A DNA stretch of 64,000 bases from Actimicrobium sp. CCC2.4 (GTDB taxonomy: Bacteria > Pseudomonadota > Gammaproteobacteria > Burkholderiales > Burkholderiaceae_D), in NCBI RefSeq assembly GCF_034347385.1, contig NZ_CP133777.1, positions 1,364,001-1,428,000 of the forward strand, in the 5' to 3' direction. Made by a program: the position numbers and the translations under genes. Below, piece after piece: positions 9,381 through 18,417 of this stretch. Under the pieces are notes generated by a model that saw nothing but the letters and a program-made list of their open reading frames with translations, had not been told where the DNA came from and ran no database searches. How positions within the stretch are numbered: position 1 is the first letter of the stretch; every line of letters starts with the position of its first letter.

Positions 9381-10411
9381 TCCGCTTCCGCAACAAAGCC
9401 TTGCGGATTGTTACTTTGCCAGCGCCAGTGATCGGCGCACATCTCAGCAATACCACGCTCAGCTTTCCAGCCGAGGACGTCTAGCGCTTTGCTCGCGTCT
9501 GCAAAACATTTGGCAATATCGCCGGGTCGCCGGGCCGTAATCTGATATGGGACTTCGCGGGCGCTGGCGAGTTCGAACGCCCGCACGACTTCCAGCACGC
9601 TGTAGCCCTCGCCCGTACCCAGGTTGACAGTAAATCCCTTATTGTTTTCGAATAGCTCCCGCAAGGCGGCTACATGCCCGATTGCGAGGTCGACCACGTG
9701 GATATAGTCGCGCATGCCGGTGCCGTCGACGGTCGGATAATCATTCCCGTACACCGACAGCTGCTTCAATCGACCAACCGCTACCTGCGCTACATACGGC
9801 ATCAGGTTGTTGGGTATGCCGCGCGGATCTTCTCCAATCAAACCGCTCGCATGGGCACCTACCGGATTGAAATAGCGTAGTACGCCGATGGCCCATGCCG
9901 GATCGGATTTCTCCAGGTCATTCAATAGCTGTTCAACCATCAGCTTCGACCGGCCGTAAGGATTGGTGGCCGAGAGCGTTGCATCCTCGCGGATCGGTAC
10001 GCTGACCGGATCACCGTAGACCGTGGCAGAGGAGCTGAAGACGACATGATGAACGCCGGCGCGCTGCATCTCTTCGAGCAGAATGACGGTCCCGCCGACA
10101 TTGTTGTCGTAGTACATCAATGGTTTGGCGACAGATTCGCCGACTGCCTTCAATCCAGCAAAATGAATGACCGCATCGATCCTGCCGGCACTGAAAATGT
10201 CGCGCAGCACAGCGCGCTCCCGTACATCACCTTCCCGGAAATCGACTGGCCGGCCGGCAATCTGGTGCACTTGTTTCAGTGACAGTGGTGAGCTGTTGCA
10301 CAGGTTGTCGAGCGCGATCACGTCATAGCCGGCAGCCAGTAGTTCGACGCAGGTGTGCGAGCCGATGAAGCCGGCTGCACCGGTGACGAGGATGGTTTTT
10401 TTACTTGTCAT
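9377..10411 (-). CDS. galE: UDP-glucose 4-epimerase GalE
   Basis: A 344-residue extended short-chain dehydrogenase that interconverts UDP-glucose and UDP-galactose with bound NAD, supplying sugar nucleotides for LPS or exopolysaccharide. The NAD-binding GAAGFIG lies at residues 11-17, the catalytic serine region SSSAT at 126-130, and Tyr152-x3-Lys156 in YGRSK. The length is typical of GalE (about 338). Transcribed divergently from ppx. No other sugar-nucleotide genes are adjacent. Confidence 0.95.
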   Translation of the reverse strand: MTSKKTILVTGAAGFIGSHTCVELLAAGYDVIALDNLCNSSPLSLKQVHQIAGRPVDFREGDVRERAVLRDIFSAGRIDAVIHFAGLKAVGESVAKPLMYYDNNVGGTVILLEEMQRAGVHHVVFSSSATVYGDPVSVPIREDATLSATNPYGRSKLMVEQLLNDLEKSDPAWAIGVLRYFNPVGAHASGLIGEDPRGIPNNLMPYVAQVAVGRLKQLSVYGNDYPTVDGTGMRDYIHVVDLAIGHVAALRELFENNKGFTVNLGTGEGYSVLEVVRAFELASAREVPYQITARRPGDIAKCFADASKALDVLGWKAERGIAEMCADHWRWQSNNPQGFVAEAD

Positions 10412-10644
10412 GGAAAGTCTGCCGTAAGAAAAGAGTAGGTTGCCGGATTGGAGGTCGTGCTTCGCCTTGCTTTTGTCGGATTGTACTTGAGCGTTATCTG
10501 GTCATTGCCTGGTCATATCTCTGTTCTATCGTTTCCGGCACGCGTGGCTGCTTGAAATTAAATCACAATATCGTTTATACCAATTGCGATACCGTACACT
10601 CACGACTGGATAATTATGTCGCAATCATAGAAAAGAGAGATGGC

Positions 10645-12102
10645 ATGTTCGCTGCAGTGGATTTGGGATCGAACAGTTTTCGCCTGCATATCGGCCGTTA
10701 TGAAGAGGGCGTTATTCGTATCGTCAAGACAGCACGCGAGCCGATCCGCCTCGGTGCCGGGCTTGATAGCCAGGGTAACCTCACTGAAGCGGCGATGCAG
10801 TCGGCAATTGCGTGCCTAACGCGCTTCGCCGATGTCCTGAGTGCCTACCCGCTGACCGCAGTGCGGGTGGTAGCGACGAACACCATGCGTATCGCAAACA
10901 ACGCAGCGTATTTCTTACCGCTGGCCGAAAGAGCAATCCGCCATCCAATCGAAATCATTTCCGGTGAGGAGGAAGGGCGGCTTATTTATCTGGGCGTAGC
11001 CAGCACGCTCGATATCGAGCATGAGCGCCGCCTGGTGATCGACATCGGTGGCGGCTCGACCGAACTGGTACTTGGCTTTGGACCGGAAATCGAGCGTGTT
11101 GAATCGTTTGGTATCGGAACCGTGAAGCAAAGCACGACATTTTTTCCTGATGGCAACATTACCACCGCGGCTTATGCGCAAGCTATCTTGTCGGCACGTT
11201 CTGTTTTTGAGGATGCCGCGCCACCGTATCACCCGCGCTTCTGGAATATTGCTTATGGGTCATCAGGCACGATACGCGTGATTGCCGAGGTGATTGCCCG
11301 CAATGATCTGGGTGATGGTCGTTTGTCTATTGCAGGGCTTGACGCACTAATGAATCGGTTTATTGAGGCTGGTCAGGTCAGTCGAATTGAGCTGGCGGGC
11401 ATGAAACCAGAGCGGGCTGCAGTGATGGTTGGCGGATTGGCCATCCTGATCGGATTGATGCAGGAACTAGGGATTACTGTGCTGGCACCCATTGAGGCTG
11501 GCTTACGGATGGGGGTTTTATGGGAGTTGCAGCTACGTGCCACCAAGCGGGACAGGCGGGAGCAATCGGTACGCAGTTTCATACAGCGCTTTCGGGCTGA
11601 TGAACGACGCGCAGCACAGGTTGCCGTGTCTGCCAGTGCCATCTACGGCCAACTTAAACCGTCATCCGATAGCTGCGTGAAACTGCTGTATTGGAGTGCT
11701 CTTTTACATGAAGTCGGCATTGCGATCTCCCAAAGCGGATATCACAAGCATGCGGCGTACATGATTGAGCATGGCGACTTGCCCGGATTTACGACACGGG
11801 AACAGCGCACGATGAGTTCGCTGATCCTTGGACAAAAAGGGAATTTGCGCAAGCTCAACGATGCATTAGCGGATCCTGATTTCGCCAAGGCGATACTGGC
11901 CATGCGACTCGCCGTCCTACTGATGCACGCACGTATTGATATTGATTCTGGGCAACTTCGACCGCGCATGAAAGGCAAGATCGAGATTGAAATCCGACGC
12001 GAATTGGTGGTTCTTCATCCCACGTTGGCTTACTGGATGGGCAAGGAGCGAGAGTGCTGGCTTGAGGTTGGAGTTGATTTTTCAGTTCGTTACATCGGCT
12101 AG
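10645..12102 (+). CDS. ppx: Exopolyphosphatase (Ppx/GppA family)
   Basis: 485 residues from ATG 10645, chosen because the ASKHA motif AVDLGSNSFRLHIG follows at once and AAGAGAGA lies just upstream. A second phosphate-binding motif, IDIGGGSTEL, occurs near residue 135. The C-terminal helical HD-like region (for example LLHEVGIAISQSGYHKHAAYMI) matches full-length Ppx/Gpp enzymes. It releases phosphate from polyphosphate and/or pppGpp; the two activities cannot be told apart from sequence. An upstream in-frame extension to 10405 runs into galE and is not family-like. The next gene encodes a basic protein. Confidence 0.92.
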   Translation: MFAAVDLGSNSFRLHIGRYEEGVIRIVKTAREPIRLGAGLDSQGNLTEAAMQSAIACLTRFADVLSAYPLTAVRVVATNTMRIANNAAYFLPLAERAIRHPIEIISGEEEGRLIYLGVASTLDIEHERRLVIDIGGGSTELVLGFGPEIERVESFGIGTVKQSTTFFPDGNITTAAYAQAILSARSVFEDAAPPYHPRFWNIAYGSSGTIRVIAEVIARNDLGDGRLSIAGLDALMNRFIEAGQVSRIELAGMKPERAAVMVGGLAILIGLMQELGITVLAPIEAGLRMGVLWELQLRATKRDRREQSVRSFIQRFRADERRAAQVAVSASAIYGQLKPSSDSCVKLLYWSALLHEVGIAISQSGYHKHAAYMIEHGDLPGFTTREQRTMSSLILGQKGNLRKLNDALADPDFAKAILAMRLAVLLMHARIDIDSGQLRPRMKGKIEIEIRRELVVLHPTLAYWMGKERECWLEVGVDFSVRYIG

Positions 12103-12169
12103 ATTTTCGGTTGCCTGAAAAAAATAAACGGTTTATATTGTTTATACGATTACTAACATTGAGGACAAA

Positions 12170-12652
12170 ATGACACCCGCCTTGCCATCGAAAACAACGT
12201 CAAAAAAACCGACTCCAACCACAGTTGCGAAGCCCGTTGCTGCTAAGGCCACCGCCGCTGCGAAACTAGCAACGACAAAGCCGGTTCGTACAAAGCCTGT
12301 GGCGGCCCAAAAGACTGTGCCGACCGCACGTGCAAAGCCTGTAGCGAAAGCGAAAGTAAGTACATCGATTGCTTTCCCAAAAAGTCTTCCTGAGACGGTT
12401 GATATCTCTGTTACCAAGGAAAAAGTGAAAAAAGCGAAGCTGGTGCGTGATAGTTTCACGATGCCGGAGGTCGAATACGCGGTTTTAAGTGACGTCAAGA
12501 AGAATTGCTTGAAAGCTGGCTTTGAAGTGAAAAAAAGCGAGCTTTTGCGCATTGGTGTTGCATTGATACGAGACCTTGATCTGGCTGCATTGAAATTGGC
12601 CGCGGCAACACTGTCTCCCTTGAAGCCGGGACGTCCACGGAAAGAAAAGTAG
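12170..12652 (+). CDS. Lysine/alanine-rich histone-H1-like basic protein with conserved C-terminal domain
   Basis: 160 residues with RBS GAGGA at 12161-12165. Residues 1-70 are low-complexity KPVAAK/AKPVAKAK-type repeats, like histone-H1-like or PhaM-type tails that bind DNA or polyphosphate. Residues about 88-160 form a compact domain (SFTMPEVEYAVL, then KKSELLRIGVALI and a KPGRPRK tail) that I associate with Burkholderiales hypothetical proteins encoded beside polyphosphate genes. No catalytic residues are seen. Adjacency to ppx suggests a polyphosphate or nucleoid role, but that is inference. Confidence 0.7.
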   Translation: MTPALPSKTTSKKPTPTTVAKPVAAKATAAAKLATTKPVRTKPVAAQKTVPTARAKPVAKAKVSTSIAFPKSLPETVDISVTKEKVKKAKLVRDSFTMPEVEYAVLSDVKKNCLKAGFEVKKSELLRIGVALIRDLDLAALKLAAATLSPLKPGRPRKEK

Positions 12653-12761
12653 CGAACAATGCATCCGGGTTGTTGCCATGTCATTGAACGGACATCCTGC
12701 CGTCATTTTGTTGAAGTAATCCGCAGTTACGCTTTGGTCGTGTCAATGACAAGGGTAAATA

Positions 12762-13532
12762 ATGCGAATTCTTACGACCATGGCGACTGGCGGTGCGCCG
12801 GACGCTGCAACTCTGTGCTTGAGCCTTGCGAGTACCGATGAGGAGGTAGTTGAAGTGCAGCGCTTGCGCTACAAGGTCTTCATTGAAAGTATGGGGCTGT
12901 CAGCGCTCGAAAACCGGGACGGACTAGATCGCGACGAGTTCGATGCCTGCTGCGATCATTTGATCGTGCGTGACACACGTTCGCTGAAAGTTGTTGGTAC
13001 CTATCGGGTAATGAGTCCTCAGGCTGCGCGCAAAATGGGGCAGTACTATTCCGAAAAAGAGTTTGATCTAAGTCGTCTGGATAATCTTCGGTCCCGCACT
13101 GCCGAAGCCGGGCGCGCTTGCATCCATCCGGATTACCGTAGTGGTGGCGTCATCATGCTGTTGTGGGCGGGACTCGCTGCATTCATGAAAAAAGAGCGCT
13201 GCGAGTACCTGATCGGGTGTGCAAGTATCAGTCTTGCCGATGGTGGACACAATGCTGCCGCTCTTTACCGGGGACTGGCCGAGAGCAATATCGCACCGCT
13301 GGATTATCGGGTGACCCCACATTTACCATTCCCTATCGATGGCCGCAAGTCCTGCATCAAGCCGCAACCCCCCCCTTTATTAAAGGGTTATTTGCGCAGC
13401 GGTGCATGGGTTTGCGGAGAGCCTGCTTGGGATCCCGATTTTCACAGCGCAGATCTATTTATGTTGCTGCCACTTGCTCAACTTGACAGCCGCTATGCGC
13501 GCCACTACCTCGGCGCTCAAAGACCGGAGTGA
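12762..13532 (+). CDS. GNAT N-acyltransferase, OlsB-like (L-ornithine N-acyltransferase family)
   Basis: 256 residues with AAGGG 6 bases before ATG 12762. It matches the Acetyltransf_5/OlsB family: LRYKVFIESMG near residue 34, a DACCDHLIV strand, GTYRVMSP, the conserved EAGRACIHPDYRSGG acyl-ACP loop, and CASISLADGG. OlsB uses 3-hydroxyacyl-ACP to make lyso-ornithine lipid. No olsA acyltransferase is adjacent, so the substrate (ornithine or another amine) is not certain. Confidence 0.82.
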   Translation: MRILTTMATGGAPDAATLCLSLASTDEEVVEVQRLRYKVFIESMGLSALENRDGLDRDEFDACCDHLIVRDTRSLKVVGTYRVMSPQAARKMGQYYSEKEFDLSRLDNLRSRTAEAGRACIHPDYRSGGVIMLLWAGLAAFMKKERCEYLIGCASISLADGGHNAAALYRGLAESNIAPLDYRVTPHLPFPIDGRKSCIKPQPPPLLKGYLRSGAWVCGEPAWDPDFHSADLFMLLPLAQLDSRYARHYLGAQRPE

Positions 13533-13786
13533 CATTGACCTGCTAGTTTTTGAATGAGGGGCAGTGCTGACGCACAACAACGGGTGACTTTCGATGGCGA
13601 CGCAGTTCGATGTTTTTGCAATCGAAAAGTACCTGTCAATAGTGAAGTGCGTTCTCGTCTTGCGATGTCGTTGGCTCATCCGCGCAGGTAAAGATGCTGT
13701 TACATGCTAAGATCATGACCTCTCTGGGGAGACATACTATGTAACCCTGAGGCGCAATTTCATTAAACGAAAAAAGAAAGCCGGTT
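13533..13786. other. Non-coding stretch upstream of the thrS leader
   Basis: About 250 bases with no plausible gene on either strand. This is the only region that can hold the promoter of the thrS-to-merR operon. Nothing here makes a clear -35/-10 pair by eye, though CATGCTAAGATC near 13705 is AT-rich. Confidence 0.4.
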
Positions 13787-13828
13787 ATGACGCAGCGAAC
13801 TTGGATCACCGCGCACAATTGTTATTAA
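13787..13828 (+). CDS. Putative Thr-containing leader peptide of thrS (13 residues)
   Basis: A 13-codon open frame, MTQRTWITAHNCY, with threonine at codons 2, 5 and 8 (ACG, ACT, ACC). It ends 28 bases before a strong intrinsic terminator and 138 bases before thrS. The stretch GATC-ACC-GCGC inside the frame (13804-13814) can pair with GCGCG-ACTA-GATC, which includes the 5' arm of the terminator. That would make a competing antiterminator, the usual logic of amino-acid attenuation. The ribosome-binding site is weak (AAAGAAAG upstream). Inferred from sequence only. Confidence 0.45.
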   Translation: MTQRTWITAHNCY

Positions 13829-13856
13829 CCGGGTCTTTTTTGCTGGTGCTCCACCG

Positions 13857-13885
13857 AAAAAGCGCGACTAGATCGCGTTTTTTTT
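13857..13885 (+). terminator. Strong intrinsic terminator / attenuator upstream of thrS
   Basis: A CGCGA stem (13863-13867), loop CTAGA, then TCGCG (13873-13877), followed by eight T residues. The stem is extended by the upstream A5 pairing with the T-tract. It lies 81 bases before the thrS start with no obvious promoter between, so it is more likely a regulated attenuator than the end of another gene. Confidence 0.75.
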
Positions 13886-13966
13886 CGCCCCGGTTTTTTT
13901 GTTTCGTCTGGTATTCAATTCAATTCAATTTGGCATCGGCCTATGTGTCATGTCATGGAGCTAAAA

Positions 13967-15874
13967 ATGGTTTCAGTTCGTCTTCCCGATGGTTCGCAGC
14001 GGCAATTTGATAGCGCCGTTACCGTCGCTCAAGTTGCTGCCAGTATCGGTGCAGGGCTTGCGAAAGCGGCGCTTGCAGGAAAAGTGGATGGCAAGGTCGT
14101 TGATACGTCGTTTTTGATTGATCGAGATGTTGATCTGGCGATCATCACGGATAAGGATGCCGAAGGCGTCGACATAATTCGTCACTCTACGGCACATTTG
14201 CTAGCCTATGCGGTCAAAGAATTGTTTCCCGATGCCCAAGTAACCATTGGGCCGACAATCGAGAACGGCTTTTATTACGATTTTTCCTACAAGCGTCCGT
14301 TCACCCCGGACGATCTTGTTGCCATTGAAAAGAAAATGTTGGAACTGGCCAAGCGAGACGAGCCGGTGACACGGCAGGTAATGTCCCGCGATGATGCGAT
14401 TGCCTATTTTCTAGCGCTTGGTGAAGCCTACAAGGCTGAGTTAATAGGGACAATTCCGGCCGATCAGGAAGTGTCGCTCTATACGGAGGGGAAATTTACA
14501 GACTTGTGCCGCGGCCCGCACGTACCTTCTACCGGCAAGCTAAAGGTGTTCAAGCTGATGAAGTTAGCAGGGGCATACTGGCGCGGTGATTCGAAAAATG
14601 AAATGTTGCAGCGAATCTATGGGACTGCCTGGGTACGCAAGGAAGATCAGGAAGCGTATCTGCATATGTTGGAAGAGGCTGATAAGCGGGATCACCGCAA
14701 ACTCGGCCGGTTGCTGGATCTATTCCATTTTCAGGAAGAGGCGCCGGGCATGATTTTCTGGCATCCAAAAGGTTGGTCAGTCTGGCAACAAGTTGAGCAA
14801 TACATGCGGCGTGTTTACCAGGACAACGGATACCAAGAAGTCAAAGCGCCGCAGATTCTTGACATCAGTTTGTGGGAAAAATCCGGGCACTGGGAAAACT
14901 ACAAAGAAAACATGTTTACCACCGAGTCGGAAAAAAGGTCGTATGCGCTAAAGCCGATGAACTGCCCGGGCCACGTGCAGATATTCCGGTCAGACATGCG
15001 CTCGTATCGCGACTTGCCGTTGCGTTATGGCGAGTTCGGCCAATGTCATCGCAATGAGCCATCAGGCTCTTTGCATGGAATTATGCGTGTGCGTGGATTT
15101 ACGCAGGACGACGGGCATATTTTTTGCACCGAAGACCAAATCCTTGAAGAGTGTGTTGCCTATACTGCGCTGCTGCACAAAGTGTATGCGGATTTTGGCT
15201 TTGCCAAGATCACTTACAAAGTGGCAACGCGTCCAGAGAAGCGTGTCGGATCAGAAGAGGCATGGGATAAAGCTGAAAACGCGCTGATTACATCGCTCGA
15301 GCGTTCCGGTTGTGAATTCGAGATATCGCCTGGCGAAGGGGCTTTTTATGGTCCTAAAATCGAATATACACTGACAGATGCCATTGGACGTGCCTGGCAG
15401 TGTGGCACGATGCAGGTGGATTTTTCGATGCCTATCCGCTTGGGTGCGGAGTACGTTGCCGAAGACAACAGTCGCAAGGTGCCGGTGATGCTGCATCGCG
15501 CAATATTAGGTTCTTTCGAGCGCTTTATCGGCATGCTATTGGAAAACTACTCAGGTGCGCTGCCAATGTGGCTCGCCCCAGTGCAAGTTGTCGTGCTGAA
15601 TATTTCAGAAGGGCAGGCTGACTATGCGCGCAGCGTAACCCAATCCCTGAAAAAACAAGGATTTAGGGTGGAGTCCGATTTGCGCAATGAGAAAATAACC
15701 TTTAAAATACGTGAGCATTCTGTCCAGAAGGTTCCATATATCATTGTTGTTGGTGACAAAGAGCGGGATGCAGCAACAGTGGCCGTGCGTGCGCGAGGTA
15801 ATGCGGACCTAGGAACGATGCAAATTAGTACACTAATCGATCGCCTCCTTTCCGACGTAGCCGAGAAGTCCTGA
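13967..15874 (+). CDS. thrS: Threonyl-tRNA synthetase
   Basis: 635 residues (E. coli 642). The start at 13967 is set by GGAG at 13957-13960 and by alignment with the family N-terminus (VSVRLPDGS). An N-terminal TGS domain (1-60) is followed by the editing domain with its HSTAHLLAY motif and a class II catalytic core containing [18 protein letters not shown] and the motif 3 region [15 protein letters not shown]-terminal anticodon-binding domain completes the protein. It charges tRNA-Thr in the cytosol. It is the first major gene of the translation operon and is probably controlled by the leader described upstream. Confidence 0.97.
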   Translation: MVSVRLPDGSQRQFDSAVTVAQVAASIGAGLAKAALAGKVDGKVVDTSFLIDRDVDLAIITDKDAEGVDIIRHSTAHLLAYAVKELFPDAQVTIGPTIENGFYYDFSYKRPFTPDDLVAIEKKMLELAKRDEPVTRQVMSRDDAIAYFLALGEAYKAELIGTIPADQEVSLYTEGKFTDLCRGPHVPSTGKLKVFKLMKLAGAYWRGDSKNEMLQRIYGTAWVRKEDQEAYLHMLEEADKRDHRKLGRLLDLFHFQEEAPGMIFWHPKGWSVWQQVEQYMRRVYQDNGYQEVKAPQILDISLWEKSGHWENYKENMFTTESEKRSYALKPMNCPGHVQIFRSDMRSYRDLPLRYGEFGQCHRNEPSGSLHGIMRVRGFTQDDGHIFCTEDQILEECVAYTALLHKVYADFGFAKITYKVATRPEKRVGSEEAWDKAENALITSLERSGCEFEISPGEGAFYGPKIEYTLTDAIGRAWQCGTMQVDFSMPIRLGAEYVAEDNSRKVPVMLHRAILGSFERFIGMLLENYSGALPMWLAPVQVVVLNISEGQADYARSVTQSLKKQGFRVESDLRNEKITFKIREHSVQKVPYIIVVGDKERDAATVAVRARGNADLGTMQISTLIDRLLSDVAEKS

Positions 15875-15934
15875 TCAGGATTATCTGCCGCATAACAGCA
15901 CCGCCGTTTCAATTGATTTTTAAAGGAAATTACA

Positions 15935-16456
15935 ATAGCTACTGACAAGTCACATCGCATCAACGGCGAGATCACTGCACCCGAGTTGCGTTTGAGTGGC
16001 GTAGAAAACGAAGCACTTGGTATCGTTACGCTCGCCGAGGCCTTCCGCATGGCGGAAGAAGCAAACGTGGACCTTGTCGAGATTGCGCCGACTGCGCAAC
16101 CTCCGGTTGCGCGCTTGATGGATTATGGCAAGTTCAAGTATCAGGAGCAAAAAAGAGCTCATGAAGCTAAGCTGAGACAAAAGATCATTTTGGTGAAAGA
16201 AGTGAAATTCCGCCCTGGGACCGATGACGGTGACTATGGAATCAAGCTTCGTAACCTGATTAAGTTTCTTGATGATGGCGACAAGACCAAAATCACCTTG
16301 CGCTTCCGTGGCCGTGAGATGGCGCATCAGGATATTGGTGTGAGGATGCTTGAGCGACTCAAGCTCGATCTTGAGCCGTACGGTCAGGTTGAGCAGTGGC
16401 CCAAAATGGAAGGGCGTCAAATGATCATGGTCTTGGCGCCGAAGAAAAAGAAGTAG
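15935..16456 (+). CDS. infC: Translation initiation factor IF-3 with a non-AUG (ATA) start
   Basis: 173 residues. It binds the 30S subunit and enforces start-codon fidelity. The conserved N-terminus [15 protein letters not shown] lies upstream of the first ATG (15986), so that ATG would cut off a conserved helix. The best in-frame start is ATA at 15935, 7 bases after AGGA (15924-15927). ATT at 15929 is in frame but too close to the Shine-Dalgarno. Rare infC start codons (AUU in E. coli) are the basis of IF-3 autoregulation. The C-terminal domain has [11 protein letters not shown] and ends in [13 protein letters not shown]. It lies 60 bases after thrS. Confidence 0.93.
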   Translation: MATDKSHRINGEITAPELRLSGVENEALGIVTLAEAFRMAEEANVDLVEIAPTAQPPVARLMDYGKFKYQEQKRAHEAKLRQKIILVKEVKFRPGTDDGDYGIKLRNLIKFLDDGDKTKITLRFRGREMAHQDIGVRMLERLKLDLEPYGQVEQWPKMEGRQMIMVLAPKKKK

Positions 16457-16462
16457 AATTCG

Positions 16463-16489
16463 CCGGGCCCTGTATTTCGTAGGGGCCGG
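16463..16489 (+). other. Hairpin in the infC-rpmI spacer
   Basis: CCGGGCCC and GGGGCCGG form a stem with one mismatch and an 11-base loop, 7 bases after the infC stop. There is no T-tract. In E. coli the region before rpmI carries the L20 translational operator; a similar role is possible but not shown here. Confidence 0.3.
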
Positions 16490-16605
16490 TAGTAGCGGTG
16501 GACTCGATTCCATCGCATAACAAGTGAGAGCAGGCATCCAAGTGCAGCGAAATGCTGCCACCTGCAATCATGTTAAAAACGGAGCTGTCTCAACGACAGA
16601 TTGCT

Positions 16606-16803
16606 ATGCCTAAAATGAAAACGAAAAGCGCCGCAAAAAAGCGCTTTCGCGTCCGTCCAGGTGGTACCGTCAAGCGCGGTTCGGCTTTTAAACGCCACAT
16701 CTTGACCAAAAAGACGACCAAGACCAAACGTCAATTGCGCGGTGCCAAAGAAGTCCATGCCACAAACATGGTTTCGGTTCGCTCAATGCTCCCGTACGCT
16801 TAA
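16606..16803 (+). CDS. rpmI: 50S ribosomal protein L35
   Basis: 65 residues, the exact usual length, beginning [14 protein letters not shown] and ending VRSMLPYA. It is highly basic, as expected for L35. An in-frame extension upstream to 16552 is not family-like, so ATG 16606 is chosen. It lies between infC and rplT as in most bacteria. Confidence 0.97.
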   Translation: MPKMKTKSAAKKRFRVRPGGTVKRGSAFKRHILTKKTTKTKRQLRGAKEVHATNMVSVRSMLPYA

Positions 16804-16830
16804 CCTCACACTCAAATTTAAGGAGTTACT

Positions 16831-17190
16831 ATGCCTAGAGTAAAACGTGGGGTCACAGCACGGGCCCGCCATAAAAAAGTTTTAGACCAAGCCAAAGGCT
16901 ACCGCGGTCGTCGTAGCAAGGTCTACCGTATTGCCAAGCAAGCAGTCATGCGCGCTGGACAATATGCATACCGTGACCGCCGTAACAAGAAGCGCGTCTT
17001 CCGTGCATTGTGGATCACGCGTATCAACGCGGCATCCCGTGAGCATGGCATGACTTACAGCGTTTTCATGAACGGCCTGAAACGTGCTTCCATCGGTTTG
17101 GATCGCAAGGTCCTAGCTGACATGGCAGTAATGGACAAACCGGCTTTCGCCGCGATTGTCAATCAGGTGAAAGCCAACTTCGCCGCTTGA
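16831..17190 (+). CDS. rplT: 50S ribosomal protein L20
   Basis: 119 residues beginning [16 protein letters not shown], the canonical L20 N-terminus. It is preceded by AAGGAG at 16820-16825. L20 is needed early in 50S assembly and represses its own operon in E. coli. It starts 27 bases after rpmI. A hairpin and a terminator-like structure follow before pheS. Confidence 0.97.
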   Translation: MPRVKRGVTARARHKKVLDQAKGYRGRRSKVYRIAKQAVMRAGQYAYRDRRNKKRVFRALWITRINAASREHGMTYSVFMNGLKRASIGLDRKVLADMAVMDKPAFAAIVNQVKANFAA

Positions 17191-17206
17191 TTGTAGTCGA
17201 AATACG

Positions 17207-17224
17207 AGTCGTCCTCGGACGACT
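17207..17224 (+). other. Perfect 8-base hairpin after rplT
   Basis: AGTCGTCC, TC, GGACGACT: a perfect inverted repeat 17 bases after the rplT stop. It has no T-tract. It directly precedes the terminator-like structure at 17232, and could be an RNA processing or anti-terminator element. Confidence 0.4.
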
Positions 17225-17231
17225 TGTCAGG

Positions 17232-17269
17232 CGGGGCAGAGGTTTTAGACCTGTGCCCCGTTTTGTTTT
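17232..17269 (+). terminator. Terminator-like structure between rplT and pheS (possible pheST attenuator)
   Basis: A 12-base stem (one mismatch), built on CGGGGCA and TGCCCCG, is followed by TTTTGTTTT. It lies only 43 bases before the pheS start, which leaves little room for a new promoter. Partial read-through or regulated attenuation is therefore likely, as at E. coli pheST. No Phe-rich leader frame is visible. Confidence 0.7.
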
Positions 17270-17311
17270 CAACTCCTGCTTCGGCAATTTTTCCTGAACG
17301 GGAAACCGCGC

Positions 17312-18328
17312 ATGAACCCTCTAGAACAACTCGTAATGCAAGCCCAAGCTGACTTCATTGATGCGCCCGATGCGGCTGCACTGGAAAATGCGAAGGCAAA
17401 ATATCTTGGAAAAACTGGCCAGATTACAGAGCAAATGAAAGGCCTTGGTAAGCTTGCCGCCGATGATCGCAAAGTGCAGGGTGCCACTATCAATGCCGCA
17501 AAAGAGAAAATCGAAAAGGCATTGACTGCCCGGCGAGATGCGCTGGCAGATGCTCAGATGCAGTTGCGGTTGAACGCCGAAGCGATCGATGTGACATTGC
17601 CTGGTCGGGGTCGAAGTGTCGGTGGTATCCACCCCGTGATGCGGACCTGGCAACGCGTCGAGGAGATCTTCGGTTCGATAGGATTTGATGTCGCAGACGG
17701 ACCTGAAATCGAAAACGACTGGACCAACTTCACGTCGCTCAACAGCCCGGAAAATCATCCTGCACGGTCAATGCAAGATACGTTCTACATTGACGGCGAT
17801 GATAGCGAAGGGAAGCCATTGCTACTTCGGACGCATACGAGCCCGATGCAGGTCCGCTATGCCCGTATGAACAAGCCGCCAATCAAGGTGATCGCTCCAG
17901 GCCGCACTTACCGAGTCGACAGCGATGCCACTCATTCGCCGATGTTTCATCAGGTTGAGGGTTTATGGATCGACGAAAATATCAGCTTTGCCGACCTGAA
18001 AGGCGTGTACCTGAACTTCGTCAAAGCATTCTTCGAGACCGACGATTTGCAAGTACGATTTCGGCCTTCGTATTTCCCATTTACTGAGCCATCGGCTGAA
18101 ATTGACATTGCGTTTGGTAGCGGTCCGCTGAAGGGGCGCTGGCTAGAAGTATCGGGTGCCGGTCAAGTTCACCCCTCCGTTGTACGCAACATGGGCATCG
18201 ATCCTGAAAAGTACATTGGATTTGCTTTTGGTTCAGGCCTTGAGCGACTCACTATGTTGCGATACGGCATTAGTGATCTCCGCCTATTCTACGAAGGCGA
18301 CTTGCGCTTCCTTAAACAGTTCAACTGA
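17312..18328 (+). CDS. pheS: Phenylalanyl-tRNA synthetase alpha subunit
   Basis: 338 residues. An N-terminal coiled coil (about 1-85) precedes the class II catalytic core. The core includes GGIHPVMRT, the [14 protein letters not shown] motif, the TSPMQVR loop, [18 protein letters not shown], and motif 3 ([14 protein letters not shown]). It pairs with PheT as an alpha2-beta2 enzyme. ATG 17312 is preceded by GGAA at 17301-17304. Confidence 0.97.
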   Translation: MNPLEQLVMQAQADFIDAPDAAALENAKAKYLGKTGQITEQMKGLGKLAADDRKVQGATINAAKEKIEKALTARRDALADAQMQLRLNAEAIDVTLPGRGRSVGGIHPVMRTWQRVEEIFGSIGFDVADGPEIENDWTNFTSLNSPENHPARSMQDTFYIDGDDSEGKPLLLRTHTSPMQVRYARMNKPPIKVIAPGRTYRVDSDATHSPMFHQVEGLWIDENISFADLKGVYLNFVKAFFETDDLQVRFRPSYFPFTEPSAEIDIAFGSGPLKGRWLEVSGAGQVHPSVVRNMGIDPEKYIGFAFGSGLERLTMLRYGISDLRLFYEGDLRFLKQFN

Positions 18329-18417
18329 TCAGTATGTTGTCGTGACGAGGGGGAGGTACAGAAAGTACCGCCTGATTTATTCGTAGTTCATGACGCTAGT
18401 CGTCAAAGGGTTCACAA

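Noticed and set aside
13533-13966. T-box riboswitch before thrS
   Set aside because: No T-box sequence or specifier-loop structure is visible, and T-boxes are not expected in betaproteobacteria. The leader-peptide model fits better.
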